Assembly: GCF_000429785.1 (NCBI RefSeq)
Contig: NZ_AUCN01000009.1
Span: forward strand, 558,001-622,000
From: Chitinibacter tainanensis DSM 15459
GTDB lineage: Bacteria; Pseudomonadota; Gammaproteobacteria; Burkholderiales; Chitinibacteraceae
Reading direction: 5' to 3'
DNA: 64,000 nt
Positions 28,979 through 38,378 of the stretch are shown piece after piece. The position numbers and the translations under genes were made by a program. The stretch's first letter is position 1, and every line of letters starts with the position of its first letter. Under the pieces are notes generated by a model that was not told where the DNA came from, ran no database searches, and was given only the letters and a program-made list of their open reading frames with translations.

Positions 28979-31273
28979 ATGAAATTGAAACCGATGTATA
29001 TGCTGCTTACCGCGGCACTCACTACTGTGTCGCTGAATGCATGGGCATTTGATGCCTTCACTGTGCGAGATATCCGCGTAGAAGGTCTGCAGCGTACTGA
29101 TGCCGGTACGGTATTCAATTACTTAGGCGTTAAAGTGGGCGAGCGCTTTGATGATGCGAAAGCCAGCGAAGCCATTCGCAGCCTGTTTGCGACCGGTTTT
29201 TTTGACGACGTCCGGATTGAGGCTGAGCAAGATGTGCTGGTAGTGACCGTGGATGAACGGCCTACAATTTCACAGATCAATATCAACGGCGCCAAACTGA
29301 TCGAAAAAGATCAGGTTAAAACCGCCTTCAAATCACAAAATCTGGCTGAGGGTAAGATTTTTCAGCAAGAAGTACTGACTAATGCCATCAATGAATTAAA
29401 GCAGCAATACTATGCACGCGGGCGCTATACCGTGGAGCTTGTGCCGACGGTAACTAAGTTGGACCGTAATCGAGTTGGTATTCAGATCGACATCAAAGAA
29501 GGCGATGTCGCCCGCATTAAAGGGATCAACTTTGTTGGCAACACCGTATATACCGACAGCGAACTGCAAAATGCGATGTCGCTGACCTTGGGGGGTTGGA
29601 TGACGTGGTATACCAAAACCGACCAATACTCCAAGCAAAAATTCGGTGCAGATCTGGAAGCCATTAAGTCCTTGTATCTTAACAATGGCTATCTGAAATT
29701 TAATATCGAATCAACTAATGTCTCTTTGTCAGAAGACAAGATGGATGTGTTTCTGACTGTGAATATTCGAGAGGGTGCTCAGTATAAGATTTCTGGGGTA
29801 ACTTTGATTGCTGCCGCTCCCGAATTTCAAGAATCGCTCAAAGGTGCACTTGATAGTCTGAGTGTAGGTGAGATTTATTCACGCGAAACCATTAATAAGA
29901 TAGCTGCAGAGATATCAAATACGCTGGCTAATCAGGGGTATGCATTTGCTAATATCAATCCCATACCTGAATTAAATGAAGACAGAAAAACAGTGCAGAT
30001 TAACTTCATGGTCGACGCTGGTAAAAAGGTTAGTATCCGGAGAATTAATATTGATGGTAATAATATTACCCGTGATGAAGTTATTCGCCGTGAGTTGCGC
30101 CAAATGGAAGCGGCTGAATACGATCAGTCGAGGATTAAGCGCTCAAAAGAGCGTCTACAGCAACTGGGTTATTTTTCAGAGGTTAATGTTGAGACCCCGA
30201 TCGTGGCTGATGCGGTGGATCAAGTTGACATGAATGTTAACGTAGTTGAGCAAAAAACAGGTAACTTCAATTTTGGTGTTGGTTATGGTCAATCCGATGG
30301 TATGTTGTTGCAGGTGTCAGTTTCACAGAATAATTTCTTAGGTACAGGGAAACGTTTCTCGGCTGAACTGAATACCAGTTCATCTCAGAAAACTTATTCT
30401 GCCTCAATGCGAAACCCTTATGCTACGACTGATGGTGTGAGTTTTGGTTGGAGTATTTATCAGCGTAAAACAACCCCAGATGAACTGGATTTAGGGGATT
30501 ACTCAACCAATGCGAAAGGGGTTAACCTTAGTTTTGGCATGCCAACCTCAGACTATAATTCAATAGGACTTGGTCTGGATTATGAAAATCTGAAAATTTC
30601 TACGAATTCAAATTCTCCGAAGTATGTCCTAGATCATATTAAAAGATATGGTACGGTATCAGATACCTATTCTATAAGTGCAAATTGGTCCGCAGACTCT
30701 AGAAATTCCATGGTTTTCCCAACTTACGGTTGGTATCGGCGTGGTACAGTAGAAGTAGCTACGCCACTGTCTGATATTACTTTTTACAAGGCTAATGCCC
30801 AAAGTCAGTATTTTTATTCTATGGGGCGTGATTTTACTGTGACGTTGATGTGGAACGTTGAGATGGGCTACGCAGATGGATATGCTGGTGATGAGTTACC
30901 TTTTTATAAAAACTACTATGCAGGTGGTGTGAACTCTGTGCGTGGTTATAAGTCATCATCATTAGGCCCTAAGGATGAAAATGGCGATGCATTTGGTGGA
31001 ACGTCTCGATTTGTTAATAACTTTGAGCTCTACTCACCTTTGCCAGGGATGAAAGACGACAAGTCCATGCGCATCAGTGCCTTTTTTGATGTCGGTAATG
31101 TGTGGGGTGATGCACATTTATTCAACTTGACGGATTTGCGGTATTCTGCTGGGGTTGGTTTTACTTGGATTTCACCTGTTGGGCCAATGAAATTGGTTTG
31201 GGCAAAGCCTTTTAATTCAAAGGCAAGTGATAAGACGCAGAGCATTCAATTTCAACTGGGTCAGGTGTTCTAG
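28979..31273 (+). CDS. bamA: Outer-membrane protein assembly factor BamA
   Basis: 764 residues. Signal peptide 1-23 ending NAWA; five POTRA domains to about residue 420 (first begins FTVRDIRVEGLQRTDAGTVF); C-terminal 16-stranded Omp85 barrel with VRGYKSSSLGP and a terminal QLGQVF. Inserts beta-barrel proteins in the outer membrane. From about 29,690 to the end the sequence is clearly more AT-rich than the first 700 nt of the gene and than upstream genes, yet the reading frame and motifs are intact. Confidence 0.98.
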   Translation: MKLKPMYMLLTAALTTVSLNAWAFDAFTVRDIRVEGLQRTDAGTVFNYLGVKVGERFDDAKASEAIRSLFATGFFDDVRIEAEQDVLVVTVDERPTISQININGAKLIEKDQVKTAFKSQNLAEGKIFQQEVLTNAINELKQQYYARGRYTVELVPTVTKLDRNRVGIQIDIKEGDVARIKGINFVGNTVYTDSELQNAMSLTLGGWMTWYTKTDQYSKQKFGADLEAIKSLYLNNGYLKFNIESTNVSLSEDKMDVFLTVNIREGAQYKISGVTLIAAAPEFQESLKGALDSLSVGEIYSRETINKIAAEISNTLANQGYAFANINPIPELNEDRKTVQINFMVDAGKKVSIRRINIDGNNITRDEVIRRELRQMEAAEYDQSRIKRSKERLQQLGYFSEVNVETPIVADAVDQVDMNVNVVEQKTGNFNFGVGYGQSDGMLLQVSVSQNNFLGTGKRFSAELNTSSSQKTYSASMRNPYATTDGVSFGWSIYQRKTTPDELDLGDYSTNAKGVNLSFGMPTSDYNSIGLGLDYENLKISTNSNSPKYVLDHIKRYGTVSDTYSISANWSADSRNSMVFPTYGWYRRGTVEVATPLSDITFYKANAQSQYFYSMGRDFTVTLMWNVEMGYADGYAGDELPFYKNYYAGGVNSVRGYKSSSLGPKDENGDAFGGTSRFVNNFELYSPLPGMKDDKSMRISAFFDVGNVWGDAHLFNLTDLRYSAGVGFTWISPVGPMKLVWAKPFNSKASDKTQSIQFQLGQVF

Positions 31274-31284
31274 GAGTTTTTGCT

Positions 31285-31770
31285 GTGAAACTACGTATGT
31301 TATTGGCATTCTTCCTGTTGTGGTTGAGCTGTTTGGCTATCGCGGATACAAAAATTGGCTTTGTGGATACACAGCGGATACTCAGGGAAGCAGCACCAGC
31401 TGTTCGGGCAGCTAAGAAAATTGAAAAAGAATTTGAGCCCCGCCGGATTGAATTACAAAAGATATCTTTGCTGGGTAAATCTTTGCAGCAGTTGCTAGAT
31501 AAGGGTGCATTGTCTGAAAATGATCGGCGCGTAAAAGAGCGTGAGCTTTTAAAGTTAAATCAAGATTTTCAGCGAATGCAGCGTGAAATTAATGAAGATT
31601 TGAATGCTCGGCGCAATGAAGAATTATCTGGTTTGCAAGAGAGAGTAAATTCTGCAATTAAATCAATCGCAGAGGCAGAAAAGTTTGATGCTATTTTTCA
31701 AGATGCGGTCTACCGAAACCCACGGCTAGATATTACGGATAAAGTGCTGAAACAATTGGTTGATAAATGA
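31285..31770 (+). CDS. skp: Periplasmic chaperone Skp (OmpH)
   Basis: 161 residues from a GTG at 31285 with AGGAG 8 nt upstream. Signal peptide to about residue 20 (LSCLAIA), then KIGFVDTQRILREAAPA and a long charged coiled-coil (about 40-135) that forms the tentacles of the trimer. It escorts unfolded outer-membrane proteins to the Bam complex encoded just upstream. Overlaps lpxD by 4 nt. Confidence 0.93.
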   Translation: MKLRMLLAFFLLWLSCLAIADTKIGFVDTQRILREAAPAVRAAKKIEKEFEPRRIELQKISLLGKSLQQLLDKGALSENDRRVKERELLKLNQDFQRMQREINEDLNARRNEELSGLQERVNSAIKSIAEAEKFDAIFQDAVYRNPRLDITDKVLKQLVDK

Positions 31771-32819
31771 TGAGTACTGGCATTAGGTTGTCTGCTTTAG
31801 CTAAGATAGTGGGTGGGGTTTTAGTCGGTCTTGATCGCGAAGTTGCTGGTGTCGCCTCTTTAAATAGTGCTACAGAGTTGCATTTGACCTTCTTAGGTGA
31901 TCTTAAAAAGGCTCGAGAATTGCTAGACTCAAATGCTCGGGCTGTTATTGTTAAAAAATGTGATGAATTACCTTCAGATCTAAGCTATATCGTTTGCAAT
32001 AATCCGCTTTTGGCTTTTGCTCGTGTCTCGGCTTACTTTAATCCATTGCCTGTATGTCAAAATCGAGTGCACCCCTCTGCGGTCATCGCCAATAATGTTG
32101 CGTTACCCTATGAGATTGAAATTGGCCCAAATGTAGTCATTGAGTCCGGGGTTGTTCTTGGGAATGCAGTGCAGATAAAGGCCGGTTCTTTCATCGGAGC
32201 TGGCTCGACTATTGGCTTAAATACGATTATCTATCCCAAAGTAGTTATTTATCCTGAAACCCAAATTGGAGATGACTGTGTAGTGCACTCCGGTGCAGTA
32301 ATTGGTGCAGATGGCTTCGGTAATGCTTGGGCTGGTGATCATTGGGAGCGTATTCCCCAGATAGGTAGAGTAATTATTGGGGACAATGTCGAAATTGGTG
32401 CTAACACAACGATTGATCGCGGTGCACTTGATGATACGGTGATTGAATCCGGTGTGCGTTTAGATAACCAAATTCAGGTCGCACACAATGTCAAGATTGG
32501 GCGAAACACTGCGATTGCTGCTTGTGCTGCTATCGCGGGCTCCGCTGAGATCGGCCGTAATTGTATGATTGGTGGTGGCGCTCTGATTGCTGGGCATCTC
32601 AAAATTGCGGATGGCGTTACTCTTCTTGGGGGGAGCGGTGTGCCATCGAGCATTAATGAATCTGGAGTGTATGCTTCAGGTGTACCCATCGTGCCGCATG
32701 CTGATTGGCTAAAAAATATGGTGCATCTACGTAAGTTAGATGGAATTGCAAAACGCTTAAAGCAGCTTGAGAAACAGGTTGCAAAACAGGGACAGGAAGA
32801 ACAAAGTGACTCCAATTGA
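31767..32819 (+). CDS. lpxD: UDP-3-O-acylglucosamine N-acyltransferase
   Basis: 350 residues. Two ATGs (31767 and 31770) overlap the skp stop. An N-terminal uridine-binding domain (to about 100) is followed by a left-handed beta-helix of hexapeptide repeats (about 100-300) with the catalytic His region [15 protein letters not shown]-like ([11 protein letters not shown]). It adds the second hydroxyacyl chain in lipid A synthesis. GC is lower than in most of the window. Confidence 0.96.
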   Translation: MMSTGIRLSALAKIVGGVLVGLDREVAGVASLNSATELHLTFLGDLKKARELLDSNARAVIVKKCDELPSDLSYIVCNNPLLAFARVSAYFNPLPVCQNRVHPSAVIANNVALPYEIEIGPNVVIESGVVLGNAVQIKAGSFIGAGSTIGLNTIIYPKVVIYPETQIGDDCVVHSGAVIGADGFGNAWAGDHWERIPQIGRVIIGDNVEIGANTTIDRGALDDTVIESGVRLDNQIQVAHNVKIGRNTAIAACAAIAGSAEIGRNCMIGGGALIAGHLKIADGVTLLGGSGVPSSINESGVYASGVPIVPHADWLKNMVHLRKLDGIAKRLKQLEKQVAKQGQEEQSDSN

Positions 32820-33249
32820 AATCAATGAAATTATGCAGCATTTGCCTCATCGTTATCCATTTCTATTAGTGGATCGGGTGCTGGAATTGGAGCCAGGCAA
32901 GTCGGTTAAGGCAATCAAAAATGTGACGATTAATGAGCCATTTTTTCAGGGGCATTTTCCAGGTTACCCGGTAATGCCTGGTGTGCTGATTTTGGAAGCC
33001 TTGGCTCAGGCCGCTGGCGTCTTGACTTTCAAAACGATTCAGCCGCCGCCTTCGGCGAATACTATTCTGTTTTATGCTGGCATTGACAATGCACGATTCA
33101 AACGCCAAGTAGTGCCTGGCGATCAGTTGATCCTGACTGCTGAGATTACCAAATCAATGCGTGGTATTTGGAAGTACACAGCGAAGGCCTATGTGGGTGA
33201 CGAGCTAGCTTGTGAAGCGGACTTGATGTGCGCACAACGCGAAGTTTAA
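32806..33249 (+). CDS. fabZ: 3-hydroxyacyl-[acyl-carrier-protein] dehydratase FabZ
   Basis: 147 residues from the GTG at 32806, which has AGGA 8 nt upstream and gives the expected N-terminus ([19 protein letters not shown]). A start 39 nt earlier in the same frame is inside lpxD and has no support. Hot-dog fold with catalytic His50 ([14 protein letters not shown]) and Glu64 (LILEALAQ). Dehydrates 3-hydroxyacyl-ACP in fatty acid synthesis, competing with LpxA/LpxD for the same pool. Overlaps lpxD by 14 nt. Confidence 0.96.
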   Translation: MTPIEINEIMQHLPHRYPFLLVDRVLELEPGKSVKAIKNVTINEPFFQGHFPGYPVMPGVLILEALAQAAGVLTFKTIQPPPSANTILFYAGIDNARFKRQVVPGDQLILTAEITKSMRGIWKYTAKAYVGDELACEADLMCAQREV

Positions 33250-33258
33250 TGAGTGGGT

Positions 33259-34044
33259 ATGCAGAATAACAGCTTGATTCATCCACTGGCCTTGGTTGAC
33301 CCCGCGGCACAAATCGATCCAAGTGTTCGGGTTGGCCCCTTCACGACGATTGGTCCCAATGTAAAAATTGGCGCCAATACGATTATTGATTCGCATTGCA
33401 ATATTGCGGGACACACAACAATTGGTGAAGGCAATCGGTTTTATTCATTTGCCGCGATCGGTTGTGAACCGCAAGACAAAAAATATGCTGGTGAACCCAC
33501 CCAGCTGGTGATCGGCGATAAGAACACCTTCTTTCAAAGTGTCACTGTTTCGACTGGGACGGCTCAGGATTCAGGAGTGACTACCGTTGGCAGTCATAAT
33601 TGGGTGATGGCCTATGCCCACATCGCCCATGATTGTGTGGTTGGCGATCACGTGATTCTTGCCAATGGTGCAACATTGGCTGGTCATGTGCATCTAGGTA
33701 ATCACGTTATTCTGGGTGGACTCACTGCGGTTCATCAATTCTGCACGATTGGTGCCCATGCTATGGCCGGTGGCGGTTCGATTATTGTGCAGGATTTACC
33801 CCCATTTGTGATGTGCGAGGGTAATCGTGCCGTCGCACGAGCCTTCAATCTAGAGGGTATGAAGCGTCGTGGTTTCACCGAAGCAGGCATGAAAGCGGTC
33901 AAGGCCGCTTATAAGCTCTTGTATCGCAGTGGTTTGGCTTATGATGAGGCCGTCTCGCAAATCACCCTGTTGGCTGAGAGCGAACCTGCTCTCAAAGACT
34001 TCATTGACTTTTTTGCGCGTTCAAAACGCGGTATTGTTCGTTAA
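33259..34044 (+). CDS. lpxA: UDP-N-acetylglucosamine acyltransferase
   Basis: 261 residues from the ATG at 33259; a GTG two codons earlier (33253) is also possible. Left-handed beta-helix of hexapeptide repeats (VRVGPFTTIGPNVKIGANT) with catalytic-His region AYAHIAHDCVVGD, and a helical C-terminus. First step of lipid A synthesis. Sits between fabZ and lpxB as in most Gram-negatives. Confidence 0.96.
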   Translation: MQNNSLIHPLALVDPAAQIDPSVRVGPFTTIGPNVKIGANTIIDSHCNIAGHTTIGEGNRFYSFAAIGCEPQDKKYAGEPTQLVIGDKNTFFQSVTVSTGTAQDSGVTTVGSHNWVMAYAHIAHDCVVGDHVILANGATLAGHVHLGNHVILGGLTAVHQFCTIGAHAMAGGGSIIVQDLPPFVMCEGNRAVARAFNLEGMKRRGFTEAGMKAVKAAYKLLYRSGLAYDEAVSQITLLAESEPALKDFIDFFARSKRGIVR

Positions 34045-34047
34045 TCT

Positions 34048-35220
34048 ATGTCAGAGTTTCAATTCAGCCCTGGTGCGTGGCCCAAAATTGCAATTGTTGC
34101 TGGCGAGGCATCAGGCGATACCCTTGGCGCATCTTTAATTGATGAAATTAAACTGCTTTACCCAAATGCTGAATTTTGGGGGGTGGCGGGGCCGAAGATG
34201 CAATCCTACGGCGCTCGTACAATTGAGCCGCTAGAAACTCTATCGGTAGGTGGCATTGTCGAGGTTTTGAAGCATTTGCCTGAATTGCTGCGCTTACGCA
34301 AGCGCCTCGTTAAATCCTGTCTTCATGCTCGGCCCGATTTATTTATCGGGATTGATGCGCCTGATTTTAATATCGGCTTGGCGCGGCGCTTAAAAGCCCG
34401 TGGCATTAAAACAATGCATTATGTCAGCCCTTCGATCTGGGCATGGCGCCCTGAACGTATTAAAAAAATCAAGGCAGCAATTGATCATATCTTATTGTTA
34501 TTGCCCTTTGAAAAAGAGATTTACGACAAAGCAGGTATTGCCTCCACTTATGTTGGCCATCCTTTGGCTGACCAAATGGCTGTGCAGATCAACGTGCCAA
34601 ATGTTAGAGAAGTACTGAATTTGCCTACCGTTGGTGAAGTCGTGGCTATTTTACCGGGTAGTCGGCAGCGCGAAGTTGCCGCGCTGGCAGAGTTGTTTAT
34701 CGATACCGCGCTTGTTTTGGCAGAACGCTTTCCCAAGATTACGTTTTTGGTGCCATTTGTTAGCCGTGAAACTCGGTTGATTTTTGAGCAGACGATGTGG
34801 CGAAAAGGGGCACAAGAGCTGAATTGGCGTCTTATGTTTGGCCACTCACATGAAGCGATGGTGGCTGCTGATGCAGTTTTATTGGCGTCTGGTACCGCCG
34901 CGCTTGAAGCGATGTTGGCGAAAAAGCCAACCGTTGTGGCATATCGGCTTTCCAATTTAACTTACAAGCTGGTGAAGCGGAAGTACCTACTGCCCTATGT
35001 CAGCTTGCCCAATATCGTTACGAAGCGATTTGTCATTCCAGAGTTTTTACAGGATGAAGCCACGGTAGAGAATCTAGCTCAATCGATGAGTAATTACCTT
35101 TTGGATAAGTCCCTTAGACAGCAAGTTGAGCAAGCATTCACCGATTTACACGTGGGTATGCGTTGTAATGCTGGCGCTAAAGCCGCTGCCGCAGTTTATA
35201 AAATGTTAGGTAACCGTTAA
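34048..35220 (+). CDS. lpxB: Lipid-A-disaccharide synthase
   Basis: 390 residues of the GT-B fold (glycosyltransferase family 19). [51 protein letters not shown] and LPGSRQREV are conserved. It condenses UDP-diacylglucosamine with lipid X. The stop overlaps the rnhB start as TAATG. Confidence 0.97.
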   Translation: MSEFQFSPGAWPKIAIVAGEASGDTLGASLIDEIKLLYPNAEFWGVAGPKMQSYGARTIEPLETLSVGGIVEVLKHLPELLRLRKRLVKSCLHARPDLFIGIDAPDFNIGLARRLKARGIKTMHYVSPSIWAWRPERIKKIKAAIDHILLLLPFEKEIYDKAGIASTYVGHPLADQMAVQINVPNVREVLNLPTVGEVVAILPGSRQREVAALAELFIDTALVLAERFPKITFLVPFVSRETRLIFEQTMWRKGAQELNWRLMFGHSHEAMVAADAVLLASGTAALEAMLAKKPTVVAYRLSNLTYKLVKRKYLLPYVSLPNIVTKRFVIPEFLQDEATVENLAQSMSNYLLDKSLRQQVEQAFTDLHVGMRCNAGAKAAAAVYKMLGNR

Positions 35221-35792
35221 TGCTCTGCGGTGTGGACGAAGCAGGCCGTGGACCATTAGCAGGCTCGGTGTTTGCTGCGGCGGTTATTTTGCCGGATGGG
35301 TTGCATATTTCGGGTCTGACCGATTCTAAAAAGCTAAGTGCTTCAAAACGCGAGGCATTGGCAGTTCAAATCAAAGCGCAGGCCGTTGCTTGGTGTGTAG
35401 CAGAGGCCTCGGTGGCTGAAATTGATGAACTTAATATTCTGCAGGCCACGATGCTGGCTATGCAACGCGCAGTGGCCGGTTTGGGGGTTTTACCGTCAAA
35501 GGTGCTGATCGACGGAAATCGTGTGCCTAAACTAGCAGTGCCCGCCGAAGCTATTGTGCAAGGCGATGCTAAAGTGCAAGCCATTTCTGCGGCCTCGGTA
35601 TTAGCCAAAGTGGCCAAAGATAGCGAAGCGTTAGCGCTTGAACAGCAATTCCCCGGTTATGGCTTTGCCAAGCACAAAGGCTATGGCACCGCCGCACATC
35701 TAGCAGCACTGAATCAGCTTGGTGCCTGCCCCGCGCATCGCTCTACATTTGCGCCTGTGCGTGCAGTATTGCGACAAGGTGTCTTGTTTTAA
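35220..35792 (+). CDS. rnhB: Ribonuclease HII
   Basis: 190 residues. The N-terminal [12 protein letters not shown] holds the first two catalytic acids (Asp6, Glu7), followed by LTDSKKLS and, near the C-terminus, [11 protein letters not shown]. It removes RNA and single ribonucleotides from DNA-RNA hybrids. Last gene of the rpsB-rnhB cluster; an 83-nt gap precedes motA. Confidence 0.97.
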   Translation: MLCGVDEAGRGPLAGSVFAAAVILPDGLHISGLTDSKKLSASKREALAVQIKAQAVAWCVAEASVAEIDELNILQATMLAMQRAVAGLGVLPSKVLIDGNRVPKLAVPAEAIVQGDAKVQAISAASVLAKVAKDSEALALEQQFPGYGFAKHKGYGTAAHLAALNQLGACPAHRSTFAPVRAVLRQGVLF

Positions 35793-35874
35793 GGGTGTAG
35801 GGCTTGTTCACTGCAATGCACAACTCTAATATGAAGATGCTGTAAAACTATAACCTCGGCAAGGGCAAAATCGG

Positions 35875-36735
35875 ATGTTTGTAATTCTCGGTTATGTATT
35901 CATGTGTACCTGTATTCTGGGTGCATATGCATGGCATGGGGGCCACTTGGGGGTTCTATGGCAGCCATCTGAAATCGTGATCATCTTTGGTGGTGCGATC
36001 GGTGGGATGATTGCCGCTCAGGGTGGTAAAGGGATGAAAGCCTTCGTAAAGGCGCTACCCACCGTATTTAAAGGCTCTGCATACTCCAAGGCCTTTTACA
36101 TGGATTTATTTGCCTGCATGTTTGAGTTGCTGGCAAAAGTTCGTAAAGAAGGTCTGATGTCGATTGAGGGTGATGTCGAAGACCCCCATGCTAGCCCCAT
36201 CTTTTCCAAATACCCTAAAGTCTCGCACGATCATCATGTTACTGAGTTTATCTGCGATTACCTGCGTTTAATGGTCGGCGGGAATCTGAATCCGTTTGAA
36301 ATTGAAAATCTAATGGATGTCGAAATCGATACTCACCACCATGAAGCGGAAGGTCCCGCCTCGGCGATGGCGAAGTTGGCCGATGGTTTGCCGGCATTCG
36401 GTATCGTAGCTGCGGTAATGGGGGTAGTACACGTAATGGGCTCCCTGCATCTGCCACCTTCTGAGCTGGGTAAATTGATTGGTGCCGCGCTGGTGGGGAC
36501 ATTTATGGGGATTTGGCTGGCCTACGGTTTCGTTGGCCCATTGGCGACGGTGCTTGAAGGCAAAAATGCTGAAATGCACCAGGTGCTGGTCACAATCAAA
36601 ACGACCTTGCTCGCCAGTCTGAACGGCTACGCACCACAGGTGGCTGTTGAGTTTGGCCGTAAAGCACTAAGTTCGACCGAACGGCCATCATTCAAAGAGC
36701 TGGAAGAGTTTGTTAAAAACGCCAAAGGCAAGTAA
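35875..36735 (+). CDS. motA: Flagellar motor stator protein MotA
   Basis: 286 residues, four transmembrane segments. ILGAYAWHGGHLGVLWQPSE at the start, cytoplasmic loop LLAKVRKEGLMSIEGDVEDP with the charged residues that contact FliG, and C-terminal membrane helices (LPAFGIVAAVMGVVHVMGS). It forms the proton channel and stator with MotB. No clear sigma-28 promoter was found in the 83-nt gap upstream. Confidence 0.97.
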   Translation: MFVILGYVFMCTCILGAYAWHGGHLGVLWQPSEIVIIFGGAIGGMIAAQGGKGMKAFVKALPTVFKGSAYSKAFYMDLFACMFELLAKVRKEGLMSIEGDVEDPHASPIFSKYPKVSHDHHVTEFICDYLRLMVGGNLNPFEIENLMDVEIDTHHHEAEGPASAMAKLADGLPAFGIVAAVMGVVHVMGSLHLPPSELGKLIGAALVGTFMGIWLAYGFVGPLATVLEGKNAEMHQVLVTIKTTLLASLNGYAPQVAVEFGRKALSSTERPSFKELEEFVKNAKGK

Positions 36736-36756
36736 CGAGCGAAATAGGTTGCAAGC

Positions 36757-37647
36757 ATGAGCGATGATTCCCAGCGCCCCATAGTTGTAAAAAAAATCAA
36801 AAAAGGCGGTCACGGGCACCACGGCGGGGCCTGGAAGATCGCCTATGCCGACTTTGTAACCGCAATGATGGCCTTCTTTCTGCTGATGTGGCTACTGGGC
36901 TCGGTATCGAAGGGTAATCTTAAAGGCGTATCAGATTACTTTGCGAATCCCTTGAAAGTAGCCAATGCGGGTGGTGAAGGCTCAGGTTCATCCGATAGTG
37001 TAATCCAAGGTGGCGGCAATGACCTCACCAAGCAAGCTGGCCAAGTTAAGAAAGGCGATCCCCCATCGCAGACTGAGGCCGCTAAAGATAAGCGCCGGCT
37101 GAATGAGTTGAAACAGAAATTCGAAGCCTTGATGGATAATAAAATCAAGGAAAACTCCGAGCTCGCCAAATACAAAAATCAGCTCAAACTAGATATGGTG
37201 GCGGAAGGTTTGCGCATTCAAATCGTGGATGAGCAAAATCGCCCCATGTTTAAATCGGGCAGCTCTGAGCTTGAAACCTTTGCCCACGGCATCTTGCAAG
37301 AAATCGCCCAGCTGCTCAATGAAGTGCCTAATGCAGTTTCTTTATCCGGGCATACTGATAGCAGTAAATTTGCCGGTGGTGCCGCGGGGTTTACCAATTG
37401 GGAACTCTCGTCTGAGCGCGCAAATGCCTCCCGCCGCGAATTGATTATTGGCGGTTTAGATCCGGCGAAAATTCTGCGGGTGAACGGCTATGGGGATGTC
37501 ATTCCGCTGGATAAAGACAATATTTACAATCCGATCAACCGGCGCATCAGCATTGTGGTGCTCAATAAAGAGGCGGAGACCAATATCCGTGAACAAGCCG
37601 GTGATCAGGCCGAGGCACCTGGCGAAGCTGCTCCTGCGCCGCAATAA
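36757..37647 (+). CDS. motB: Flagellar motor stator protein MotB
   Basis: 296 residues. A single N-terminal transmembrane helix carries the proton-accepting Asp32 (AWKIAYADFVTAMMAF). A plug and linker region follows, and a C-terminal OmpA-like peptidoglycan-binding domain (about 150-275; LSGHTDSSKFAGG, RVNGYGDVIPL). Anchors the stator to the cell wall. Confidence 0.97.
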   Translation: MSDDSQRPIVVKKIKKGGHGHHGGAWKIAYADFVTAMMAFFLLMWLLGSVSKGNLKGVSDYFANPLKVANAGGEGSGSSDSVIQGGGNDLTKQAGQVKKGDPPSQTEAAKDKRRLNELKQKFEALMDNKIKENSELAKYKNQLKLDMVAEGLRIQIVDEQNRPMFKSGSSELETFAHGILQEIAQLLNEVPNAVSLSGHTDSSKFAGGAAGFTNWELSSERANASRRELIIGGLDPAKILRVNGYGDVIPLDKDNIYNPINRRISIVVLNKEAETNIREQAGDQAEAPGEAAPAPQ

Positions 37648-37649
37648 AC

Positions 37650-38378
37650 ATGCGCAATCTTCTTGCTAATCGCTGGGCGCGTTTCGTCATCATCCAGCTG
37701 ATTACCTATTTGTGTTTGCTTGTATTGCTGGCTGCGCATTTGCCAAGCCTATTGGCACTCGGGTTCGCCCTGGTGGTGGCGTATTTCCTTGCCTGCCGCT
37801 ATTACGCTGAACCTTGGTGGCGCTGGATACACCTGCTGTTTTTGCCGCTCATATTCATAGCCCAATTACTGGAGTTGCCAGCCTATATGTACTTGCTGGC
37901 TTTGGCGGTGAGCTGGTTTTTATTTGGAATGGCGGCGCGCACCCGAGTGCCAGTGTTTCTGAGTGAACAAGCGGTGCTGCAGACCTTGGCGCAAGAGCTG
38001 GCGCCCAATAGCCGTTTTCTGGATATAGGCGCAGGCAATGGCCGCGTGCTGGCCTTTTTGGCAAAAGAGCGCCCTGATTTACAGTTATTTGGTACCGAGA
38101 TTGCCTGGCCCTTATGGTTAATTGGCAAGCTCACGTTGCCCAGTCGCGTGAAATGGTGGCGCCGGGATTATCGCCAGCTCGACCTTTCTGACTATGATTA
38201 TGTGTACGCCTATCTTTCACCGGCGGTGATGGATGACGTCTGGCAACAAGCACAAGCGCAAATGCAGCCGGGTAGCTGTTTGCTCAGTAATTCATTTAGC
38301 ACGGCGCATGCCGAACCAAGCCGCACTATCCCGCTTAACGACTGGAAAGATGGATCATTATTGATATGGCAACTGTAG
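37650..38378 (+). CDS. Membrane-anchored class I SAM-dependent methyltransferase
   Basis: 242 residues. The first ~95 residues are strongly hydrophobic, about four transmembrane segments, and are followed by a small methyltransferase domain with motif I FLDIGAGNGRVLAF (about 129-142). The domain is shorter than usual and the substrate is unknown. It starts 2 nt after motB and overlaps the next gene by 13 nt, so it is part of the motAB transcript. No family name is offered. Confidence 0.75.
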   Translation: MRNLLANRWARFVIIQLITYLCLLVLLAAHLPSLLALGFALVVAYFLACRYYAEPWWRWIHLLFLPLIFIAQLLELPAYMYLLALAVSWFLFGMAARTRVPVFLSEQAVLQTLAQELAPNSRFLDIGAGNGRVLAFLAKERPDLQLFGTEIAWPLWLIGKLTLPSRVKWWRRDYRQLDLSDYDYVYAYLSPAVMDDVWQQAQAQMQPGSCLLSNSFSTAHAEPSRTIPLNDWKDGSLLIWQL

